NCBI GenBank assembly: GCA_009760885.1
Contig: CM019716.1
Span: 14,089,702 to 14,153,701, forward strand
Length of the DNA stretch: 64,000 nucleotides
From: Achatina immaculata
Lineage: Eukaryota > Mollusca > Gastropoda > Stylommatophora > Achatinidae
Direction of reading: 5' to 3'
The position numbers were made by a program, and so were the translations under genes. Position 1 is the stretch's first letter, and every line of letters begins with the position of its first letter. This document shows, piece after piece, positions 59,901 to 64,000 of this stretch. The notes under the pieces were generated by a model. It was not told where the DNA came from. It searched no databases and was given only the letters and a program-made list of their open reading frames with translations.

Positions 59901-62393
59901 TTGCTTTTGCCAGATCTTTTCCAAGATTTGTTTTAACATTCATCATGGCTAATTTGGCTGCTCATCTTTCATGTATGTATTTCCATGTGTTTTCTGATAT
60001 CCATGCTTTTCTATTTGTTTTTTTTTGTGTGCAGTCCAGCGCTTGGTTTTGCTGCTGTGGTTATGACTGTGTTGTAATAATTTCCATAATTCTATAACTA
60101 TCTCCTCTACCTCACCAAGTAGAGCATAGAAAATTATTTTTAAAAAAGAAAAGGAGGGTCTTCATGAAAATTAAGAGAAAGTTTATTGTTATAATAATAA
60201 CTGTATAGTTTTTAAGCTAAATTCTTATTTTCATTTCTTTTCCATTATTTTTTAATTGACTGCATCTTCATTGATAAACGATTTCTTTTCTTCCAAACAG
60301 GTTACAGAAGATGAGGTGATCTCGCTGCTGGAGAAGATTCTTTCTAACAACAACTCCACTGTAGTCACCAGAGAGTATGCCCTGACAGCCTTGATGAAGC
60401 TCTCCTCTAGGCTTACCAGCAGTGTCAGGTCAGTTGACTGTCTCCATTGAGGGTTTGGGCTGGAGAAAGATAAGTGATTAGATCTTTATCTCATTGATTT
60501 TAGTGAACAACACTATTAGTTACTCGTGGAAGTGGGTTCAGTATAAAAAAATATTTAAAAATTACCATTTTATCAAGGGGGAATTTTCATATTTTTATTT
60601 CTGTTTTTGACAGCTTGTTTCATTTATTGCTTTGATTCATATATTTTGGTCATCCCGAATATTTTCTAAAAATAACTTCACATATTTGCTTTTTTTTGCT
60701 GTAATTAAATTTCCAAGTGCTGTTACCTTTCCAGCCGCCTGAAGAAGTGATAGCCCAGTATGGATCAAGTACAAATGTTGAACTGCAGCAACGAGCCGTG
60801 GAGTACACAAATCTCTTCACGAGATTTGACCATTTGAGGTAAATGTTTCTATACATGAGGAATGCACAGGTTGATGCCGCCAGTATAGCATAAAATTCAG
60901 TAAGAGTAAAATGAAATGTTAACTATTTAGTTATCATTACTGTCTGACTAGCTGGTGGGTGCGGTAATCTCCTTTGAAGGGAGGTTTGACCGTTGATGAT
61001 TGCGGTCAAAAGCTGTCATGACTGGAGGGTGACAGCTGTGAGGATAGAACCCGTTGAGGAAGCCATGTGACAAATAAATGGCAAGCTCTGTCATCCCCAC
61101 TGAAGAAGTTATACAGATGATCCCTCTTTATGATTCATTTTTCTGTTGGTCCATTTAAGTAGTAGGACTTCTTACTGTAGATTCAGATTTACAAATATTG
61201 TTAAATATTGTTTATTGTACTTATTTAATGTAAAACTATTTATTTTAAAGCTTGTTATTATAAGGTCACTTTAAAAATAAACATGCCTGACTTTTCACAG
61301 TAAAATATTGTATATTCACCCCTATGAAACATCAGAATAGAACTCTGTCAGAAAGCGAGGGCTGTTGGATTAGAACTGTGTCAGAAAGTGAGAACTATCT
61401 GTATATATTTCTGCAACTTCAGTTTTCATTTTTCCTATTGTGTTTCTTCATCGGCCCCAAAACTGCCTGCTTAAGTTAGAGAAGTAGCCTCTTGCTGTCG
61501 GCCCAGCCACACCTTGCGCTAAGAAGTGATGTGTATTTCTAATTGTCCTAGTCGTCAGTCTGTCACACCTAATGTAGAGAGGAAAACCCCTTACTGTAGA
61601 ATCTTTCTATTTGAGTAGTACATAGTACAGTGGCAGCGTGTGTTACTTTTCTGTCAGAGATGTCTCTTCATCTTGCCTCTTGGTTTTTGTTTTAGAAATC
61701 TTCACATTCTGTGAAAGCCTGATTTGTTGGTAAATTCATGTTCCTCATGGAAGTAGAAGTTACCATGCAGATTTTAATCTGAGATTTAAAGAAATCCAAT
61801 GCGTTTCTCTTAGTCAGAAACATCTGATATGTTGCCCGTTTTGAAAGATCATTACCGCAGCATTGGTTTTTTGAGATTTTAAAATTAATAGGGAACTGAA
61901 TGATACCAGCTGGATAGGTGCACTTTGTCCCTTTGTGATTAGATCTTTATCTCATTGATATTATTTTGGCAACACTATTAGTTATCCATGTTTGTGTCGA
62001 AGATTTTATTACAGTTCTATGTCTTTTTTTTTCCCTGCCTTAATGCCAATTCTTTGACTTTTTGTCCAGCATTTGCAGTGTTATCTTCTGTAATCTGTTT
62101 CTTTGTTTAAAATTATACAAAACATATTGCTGGTGGGTTTTTTTTTTCTTATTTTTAGCAGAAATTGCATTTAAATGATTTTAAAAGATAGTGAAAGTAA
62201 TATTTAAGATGAAGTTTGAGCATGGATTTTATTTCTCAGGCCTGCTGTACTGGAGCATATGCCATTGATAGAGGCACATCCACACAGCCTGGAAGACAGT
62301 TACGGAGATACATCAGACCTGAACCTGCTGGCGGATCCAGTCTCCAGAACCAGTTTACCCAACCTGGTTACCTCCCCCACACAGCCAACTGAA
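32755..62393 (+). CDS. AP1G1: AP-1 complex subunit gamma-1 (gamma-adaptin), trunk and start of hinge
   Basis: Sixteen exons (32755-32955, 38038-38162, 39123-39264, 40319-40415, 40698-40774, 42168-42263, 43192-43272, 44369-44467, 45711-45766, 47653-47766, 50421-50561, 51450-51504, 53902-54114, 60301-60428, 60735-60838, 62240-62393) encode 628 codons that align without visible gaps to the adaptin trunk of vertebrate gamma-1. The protein is a large subunit of the heterotetrameric AP-1 clathrin adaptor, which acts at the trans-Golgi network and endosomes. The trunk is an alpha-solenoid that in known AP-1 contacts sigma-1 and ARF1. The remaining hinge and the C-terminal ear lie right of the window. 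One base is missing in exon 15 and one intron is GC-AG. Confidence 0.96.
33276..34545 (-). mobile_element. LINE family C, 3' half
   Basis: On minus: [18 protein letters not shown] RT block near 34500, [20 protein letters not shown] (FVDD catalytic box) at 34230-34290, [13 protein letters not shown], then [38 protein letters not shown] and [15 protein letters not shown]. The 3' tail is (ATG)n (CATCATCATCATG, 33280-33292). Its upstream part resumes at about 36264-36290 (FDKVDRNK), so it is split by an insertion. Confidence 0.75.
34546..36263 (+). mobile_element. LINE family B 3' end, inserted in family C and itself split
   Basis: [20 protein letters not shown] and [11 protein letters not shown] run to 34641; the frame resumes at 35941 with [20 protein letters not shown], then [14 protein letters not shown]. 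The 3' end is GCGAGCCCTATGTGAC and a (AAGAT)n tail (36242-36262). Removing the insert at 34642-35940 with one target copy restores a continuous frame. Confidence 0.8.
34630..35952 (-). mobile_element. Unclassified GC-rich retroposon, 1299 bp, 12-bp target duplication
   Basis: CAATGCAGAGAT lies at 34630-34641 and 35941-35952. The enclosed 34642-35940 begins on + with (CTT)5, so the element is minus-oriented with a (GAA)n tail. It has three 88-bp units (TTGGACTTTCTCACCGG at 34873, 34961 and 35049), three to four units of about 107 bp (CCCTGGTGTGAGCCGGTTTA and GACCTCTAGAGC-GAGGT), and a two-copy module with CCACCACCTTTTCC and GGGAGGAGC. No reverse transcriptase or other protein domain. Clearly more GC-rich than its surroundings. 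Confidence 0.8.
36291..37040. other. AP1G1 intron DNA, no feature seen
   Basis: AT-rich with poly-T and no repeat boundary I can place. Confidence 0.4.
37050..37780 (-). mobile_element. LINE family F fragment
   Basis: The minus-strand frame (37712-37107) carries [38 protein letters not shown], the C-terminal [20 protein letters not shown] and a broken GRPR region. The tail is a TGAC-type tetranucleotide repeat (37050-37065). Confidence 0.75.
38038..38162 (+). CDS. AP1G1: AP1G1 exon 2
   Basis: Acceptor TTTCAG, donor [26 protein letters not shown] then [15 protein letters not shown], the most conserved adaptin trunk block. Ends after two bases of an Asn codon. Confidence 0.97.
38480..38775 (+). 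repeat. Interspersed repeat R1, copy 1
   Basis: TTTAGCAGACTCCGCCGCCA, GGCTAGGCCTGTTGTTAGGG and GGTCTTGGTTGACTATG are shared with the inverted copy at 42690-42915 and, partly, with 39850-40030 and 43740-43850. No coding content recognised. Confidence 0.75.
39123..39264 (+). CDS. AP1G1: AP1G1 exon 3
   Basis: Acceptor TTTAG, donor GTTTGT. Completes Asn, then [20 protein letters not shown] and [13 protein letters not shown]. Phase 0 end (codon 156). Confidence 0.96.
39565..39835. repeat. 51-bp minisatellite, five copies, AP1G1 intron 3
   Basis: The unit is GTCATGGTTATGTGCCTTTC plus AGCTCAGCACATTCAACTTT and GGCTACATTGT. A length divisible by three makes a false repetitive reading frame. Confidence 0.92.
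39850..40030 (+). repeat. Interspersed repeat R1, partial copy 2
   Basis: GGGCACCATTGGGAGGTAGA, ATCTTGGTTGGCTATGGTTC and a GGTGACTGCAGTCTCATTC end align with the 3' half of R1. Confidence 0.55.
40319..40415 (+). CDS. AP1G1: AP1G1 exon 4
   Basis: Acceptor TTGCAG, donor [26 protein letters not shown] and LLNEKNH. Ends after the first base of Gly. Confidence 0.96.
40698..40774 (+). CDS. AP1G1: AP1G1 exon 5, followed by a GC donor
   Basis: Acceptor [27 protein letters not shown] and LHHFRK. The codon phase and the next exon (LVPQLV) force the boundary after AAG at 40774, so the intron begins GCAAGG: a GC-AG intron with an otherwise strong donor. Confidence 0.93.
41005..41345. repeat. 33-bp minisatellite, about ten copies, AP1G1 intron 5
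   Basis: The unit is CTTCTTAGTCCTTTTGTCAG plus TGTGCAGTTCCTT. At 33 bp (11 codons) it yields long repetitive frames on both strands ([11 protein letters not shown] on minus) with no other gene-like property. Confidence 0.93.
42168..42263 (+). CDS. AP1G1: AP1G1 exon 6
   Basis: Acceptor ACTATAG, donor GTCAGT. 32 whole codons, [20 protein letters not shown] then [12 protein letters not shown]. Confidence 0.96.
42690..42915 (-). repeat. Interspersed repeat R1, copy 3, inverted
   Basis: On minus it reads TTTAGCAGACTCCACCACCA, GGCTAGGCCTGTTACTGGGG and GGTCTTGGTCAGCTATGG, closely matching 38480-38775. This is the best-preserved pair. Confidence 0.75.
43192..43272 (+). CDS. AP1G1: AP1G1 exon 7
   Basis: Acceptor GTCCAG, donor GTAATT. 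27 whole codons, [20 protein letters not shown] then MNDILAQ. Confidence 0.96.
43740..43850 (+). repeat. Interspersed repeat R1, partial copy 4
   Basis: AGCAGGGACACCACATAGAG and the GTAGTTCACCAGC end resemble R1 but are diverged. A TC microsatellite follows at about 43880-43912. Confidence 0.4.
44369..44467 (+). CDS. AP1G1: AP1G1 exon 8
   Basis: Acceptor TTCACAG, donor GTGAGT. 33 whole codons, [20 protein letters not shown] then [13 protein letters not shown]. Confidence 0.96.
44806..45185. repeat. 27-28-bp minisatellite, about 14 copies, AP1G1 intron 8
   Basis: Two subtypes are joined: AACTGCAGACATACTAGACA-type units at the left, then CCTCATATATGTACTGGATA-type units with a 28-bp period. 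The last unit returns to the first type, suggesting turnover by unequal exchange. Confidence 0.9.
45711..45766 (+). CDS. AP1G1: AP1G1 exon 9
   Basis: Acceptor AATACAG, donor [24 protein letters not shown] plus two bases of Arg. Confidence 0.95.
46005..46985 (-). mobile_element. LINE family B fragment
   Basis: On minus from 46985: [21 protein letters not shown] block, [18 protein letters not shown] (intact FADD, 46770-46800), then [40 protein letters not shown] and the [15 protein letters not shown] end. A few frame breaks. Confidence 0.78.
47459..47538. repeat. Perfect 39-bp palindrome with 2-nt loop
   Basis: 47459-47497 and 47500-47538 are exact reverse complements separated by CT. The arms start AATTCTAACATTCAAAAG. 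The flanking bases are not complementary. It is in AP1G1 intron 9, 115 bp before exon 10. Confidence 0.97.
47653..47766 (+). CDS. AP1G1: AP1G1 exon 10
   Basis: Acceptor TTACCAG, donor [26 protein letters not shown] then [17 protein letters not shown]. Ends two bases into Arg. Confidence 0.96.
47830..48995. repeat. 55-bp minisatellite in AP1G1 intron 10, split by an insertion
   Basis: Units of TATAGAGATAAGAGTGAC plus AGGCAGCACTAAACC and CCTCATTGCTAATGTGC lie at 47830-47983 (about three) and 48760-48990 (about five). The 738-bp fold-back element lies between them. Confidence 0.88.
47982..48723. mobile_element. Fold-back element with TA duplication and tRNA-like arms
   Basis: Terminal inverted repeats start AAGTAAGAGAACACAG at 47984 and end with the inverse at 48721, flanked by TA on both sides. 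The arms (about 47984-48300 and 48365-48721) are near-copies in inverted orientation. Each contains a tRNA-like core: on + in the right arm GTTGGCTAAGTCGATAG (A-box-like, about 48545) and GTGTTGAATCCCAGG (B-box-like, about 48610). No protein encoded. TA target choice and long inverted arms fit a Tc1/mariner-type MITE, or a pair of SINEs captured head to head. Confidence 0.75.
48996..50190. other. AP1G1 intron 10 DNA without recognised feature
   Basis: AT-rich; short frames only. Confidence 0.4.
50195..50330 (+). mobile_element. LINE C-terminal remnant
   Basis: [20 protein letters not shown] then [10 protein letters not shown] matches the typical last residues of LINE polyproteins (W-DRN-W--FV--LCS). 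Very short, so family not assigned. Confidence 0.45.
50421..50561 (+). CDS. AP1G1: AP1G1 exon 11
   Basis: Acceptor TCTACAG, donor [26 protein letters not shown] then [16 protein letters not shown]. Ends two bases into Lys. Confidence 0.96.
50790..50932 (+). repeat. Partial duplicate of AP1G1 exon 12 end and following intron
   Basis: TTTAAAGTTTTAACC then GTAAGTTTTCCCCAGAATG, GGCAGCAGTTAACAGCCACA and CCTGTACATTTTGAAATTTG correspond to 51487-51603, which spans the exon 12 donor. The upstream exon half is not recognisable, so it is a relic and not a usable exon. Confidence 0.8.
51450..51504 (+). CDS. AP1G1: AP1G1 exon 12 (55 bp)
   Basis: Acceptor TCTCACAG, donor [26 protein letters not shown] small exon too short to stand out by open frame; it is found by frame continuity. 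Its 3' end and the start of the next intron have a partial copy 680 bp upstream. Confidence 0.93.
51615..52714. other. AP1G1 intron 12 DNA without recognised feature
   Basis: T-rich with a short (GTT)n near 52180; no gene or clear mobile element. Confidence 0.4.
52715..53423. mobile_element. piggyBac-like non-autonomous element, TTAA flanks
   Basis: TTAACTCTTTCTGTACTGGG (52715) and GCGGGACACAAAGAGTTAA (ends 53423) are imperfect inverted ends with TTAA duplicated. The inner 0.7 kb has no transposase. A direct repeat of about 37 bp (AAATTTTATCACGAATTGGC onward) is present twice at 53165 and 53202. Confidence 0.7.
53902..54114 (+). CDS. AP1G1: AP1G1 exon 13
   Basis: Acceptor CATGCAG, donor GTACAC. 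71 whole codons, including [35 protein letters not shown] and EEEEPLQ. Confidence 0.96.
54765..56560 (-). mobile_element. LINE family B copy, longer but degraded
   Basis: On minus from 56555: [10 protein letters not shown] linker, [35 protein letters not shown], a damaged catalytic box ([11 protein letters not shown]), [44 protein letters not shown] and the [15 protein letters not shown] end. The 3' end GGATGTAAGAT is at 54760. Inactive by stops and by the YxDD change. Confidence 0.78.
56565..59940 (-). mobile_element. Near-complete RTE-like LINE, family A
   Basis: Minus strand. The apurinic-type endonuclease (59540-58785) has [41 protein letters not shown] and [11 protein letters not shown]. 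It continues one frame over with [12 protein letters not shown] and the catalytic SDHDPL (58821 on). Then come the linker, RT blocks [35 protein letters not shown] (57650s), [35 protein letters not shown] (intact YADD, 57345) and [11 protein letters not shown] (CAT)6 tract at 56565-56583 is the (ATG)n 3' tail. GC-rich 5' UTR-like sequence lies at 59545-59940. Breaks: one frameshift near 58815 and two near 57860 and 57490. Enzymatic motifs are otherwise kept, so it is a fairly young dead copy. Confidence 0.85.
60301..60428 (+). CDS. AP1G1: AP1G1 exon 14
   Basis: Acceptor CCAAACAG, donor [26 protein letters not shown] then [19 protein letters not shown]. Ends two bases into Ser. It is separated from exon 13 by a 6.2-kb intron filled by two LINEs. 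Confidence 0.96.
60735..60838 (+). CDS. AP1G1: AP1G1 exon 15, with an apparent 1-base deletion
   Basis: Acceptor TTTCCAG, donor GTAAAT. In the frame from exon 14 it reads S-R-L-K-K then TGA (60748-60750) and TAG. One base further on, the frame reads [20 protein letters not shown] and [11 protein letters not shown], which is conserved gamma-adaptin sequence and joins exon 16 correctly. So one base is missing near 60742-60747, in the A-rich AAGAAG. This is probably an assembly error, otherwise a disrupting allele. Confidence 0.9.
60839..62239. other. AP1G1 intron 15
   Basis: AT-rich DNA; a possible degraded SINE (TGGTGGGTGCGGTAATC onward, 60953-61075) is the only structure seen. Confidence 0.4.
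62240..62393 (+). CDS. AP1G1: AP1G1 exon 16: end of trunk, start of hinge
   Basis: Acceptor TTCTCAG, donor [26 protein letters not shown] ends the helical trunk; the Asp/Ser/Pro-rich [20 protein letters not shown] that follows is hinge-like. Phase 0 end. The hinge clathrin boxes and ear are not in the window. Confidence 0.92.
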
Positions 62394-62584
62394 GTGAGTG
62401 TGTGCTTGTCTGCTCTCTGTGGTATTTGTAAAGAGAAAACTTGTAAAGCCAGGGATCAGAAAAGTCAAGTGGTATTTGTTACTAAGTAAGAGTGATAAGT
62501 TAACCTTCTAAACATGTATAAGTATCATAGTTTTTTGTTTTTTTTTTGTTAATTTGCTCAGCCCATCAGATTAAGAAATGGAAG

Positions 62585-62865
62585 AAAAGTAAAGTAAAGG
62601 TAACCCTGTCATGCCTTAGAGACACATAGGGATATGGTGTTAGTGCCCATATTTTCCTTGGCCTGTCAGCACACTAGAGGGTGATATGGTCAGTATCACG
62701 CCTGGCCGCCTTTCCTTCCCCAACACCAGAAGAAGTTGGGTACCCATTTCTACAGCTGGGTGGCTGGGGTGCCTCCGGCCAGATTTGAACCCCCCGACCT
62801 TTGCCATGAGAGCCCAGTGCACTAACCACTTCACCACTCAGACACCCAAGAGATGGAAGCATCCT
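62585..62865 (-). repeat. tRNA-derived SINE, best-preserved copy
   Basis: From 62865 on minus: TGTCTGAGTGGTGAAGTGG (A box), GGGGGTTCAAATCTGG (B box), CACCCAGCTGTAGAAATGGG, ACCATATCACCCTCTAGTG, AAGGAAAATATGGGCAC and a GGTTACCTTTACTTTAC end. It is the reference for the copies at 425, 2015 and 17125. Confidence 0.75.
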
Positions 62866-63429
62866 TAAAAATATTGTGTGAACAGCTAGTGTACGGCAAA
62901 GGTAGTTGGAAACTTACAATTGTCTCTCAGATGAACAAGATTAGATGGCAAGGGACATAGATCCAAAATTGCAGAATTTGTTGTGGACCATTCCAAAATG
63001 GAAATTCACCCTGAACTCATCTGTATTGTCTGTGCCCAGTGCGTTAGAACTAGTTTAAGTTTCTTGGGTTTGGTTTATTGTGAATGGACTTACAAATTCT
63101 TATTGTGCTGCGTTATACCCCACGAGTTAGTTCTGACCATGGGACGAGACAGTTTTGAAGCTAGAAAAAAAGCACTCATTATAGTACCTACCCACTAAGC
63201 TTCACCCCTTCTTAATTTTCAGACCTCCTCACAGCATCACTTTGCAGCATCTCTTCCCCAATCATCTATTTCAACTTCTGGCTAGGTCAGCATTGTATCA
63301 CTCTCTCTCCCCTCCCTGGTTCCCCATCCACCACCCCCAGTTACAATCCACCGACCACATATTGCAAGTCTCTATTTAAACAGTCTCCATGTTCTACTAA
63401 ATCCATTCCTGACACACACCGCCGGACAA

Positions 63430-63630
63430 GTCACACCTTACAATTTACAGCTAAGTACTCTTTAATTTTTTTTTTTTTAATACTGTTCATGTGAATCTAT
63501 ACTTTATCTCCTCTCTCTATTTCTTCTTCGTCCTGTATGTTTTTTGTATGATTAAGGCTGACGCCGAAACGTCACAACTTTGTAGTCGTTAAGTAATGAA
63601 GCTGTTCCTACATTTTTTCCTAGTTTATGC
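63430..63630 (+). repeat. Single arm of the 11-kb fold-back family
   Basis: CATGTGAATCTATACTTT, TGATTAAGGCTGACGCCGAA, GTTAAGTAATGAAGCTGTTC and TTTTTTCCTAGTTTATGC match the right arm at 11590-11740. Confidence 0.7.
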
Positions 63631-64000
63631 TTCCTGTGTTCTGCGTCTGCCCTCTCTGTCTTTTTTTTTTTTTTTTTCCTCAACATTAGTCCCTGCAGAT
63701 TCTGAAGTTTCTGTCCATCCTTTCCCAGCTGATGTCCCAGCATGCAACTCCACTGTTCGGAATTGGCAGCATAGTACCCAGCCTATATGTTATATCTGTC
63801 CAACACCTTTATGCCTCATGTATACATGAACTTCTGTAGTGGACACCCAGTTGTTCTTTATTTTTGTTTTAACCACTTGTCTGTATACATCTCTTACAGT
63901 GCACTTATCATCTCTTGGGTGGTCGTGGTTAAGTCGGTGATGCCTATACTGCCTCGTCATGTACTTTTATTTATTGTCAGTTATGAGACCTGAATGTGTA
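63631..64000. other. AP1G1 intron or unresolved hinge region at window edge
   Basis: A CAACATTAG acceptor-like site (63692) precedes a short stop-free stretch, but its phase gives no hinge-like protein, so I do not call an exon. Poly-T at 63661-63677. Confidence 0.35.

Noticed and set aside
63693..63800. Candidate AP1G1 hinge exon after CAACATTAG
   Set aside because: The phase required by exon 16 gives a hydrophobic SLQILKFLS reading with no hinge character; the hinge-like frame is out of phase. No donor is convincing.

Overview
This window is animal nuclear DNA: intron-split genes on the + strand, AT-rich introns with long T runs, and dense transposon debris. Two conserved protein-coding genes can be recognised, both on + and both cut by the window. 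The first is the 3' end of a classical cadherin (three exons, 788-5097). The second is the 5' two thirds of AP1G1, the gamma-1 subunit of the AP-1 clathrin adaptor (sixteen exons, 32755-62393), which continues past the right edge. An invertebrate, perhaps a mollusc, fits the cadherin tail plus abundant RTE-like LINEs and tRNA-derived SINEs. No sequence here proves the species.

Layout. 1-5850: cadherin introns, last three exons and start of the 3' UTR, with SINEs, LINE ends and a 59-bp minisatellite. 5850-29,700: about 24 kb with no recognised gene, holding LINE fragments of several families (one with a broken YxDD box, one with an RNase H domain), hAT-, Tigger- and piggyBac-like non-autonomous DNA elements, a fold-back element with 16-bp flanking direct repeats, and a large inverted duplication (23.7-28.4 kb). 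29.7-32.7 kb: CpG-containing unique DNA with ETS and CRE-like motifs, the likely AP1G1 promoter and 5' UTR intron. 32.7-64 kb: AP1G1 exons separated by introns loaded with retroelements, minisatellites and palindromes.

The two genes are neighbours without a functional link visible from the sequence, although AP-1 sorts cargo at the trans-Golgi network and endosomes and cadherins are transmembrane cargo. The AP1G1 exons join in a single frame over 628 codons except for one missing base in exon 15, which as assembled gives a stop at about codon 547. One AP1G1 intron starts with GC instead of GT.

The best candidates for undescribed biology are mobile-element structures: a 1.3-kb GC-rich retroposon with internal repeats, a (GAA)n tail and a perfect 12-bp target duplication, nested in a LINE which is itself nested in another LINE; a 738-bp fold-back element with tRNA-like cores that split a 55-bp minisatellite; a perfect 39-bp palindrome; the 1.4-1.7-kb inverted duplication; and a TTAA-flanked piggyBac-like family. 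I saw no CRISPR array, rRNA or intact tRNA gene and no bacterial-type system.
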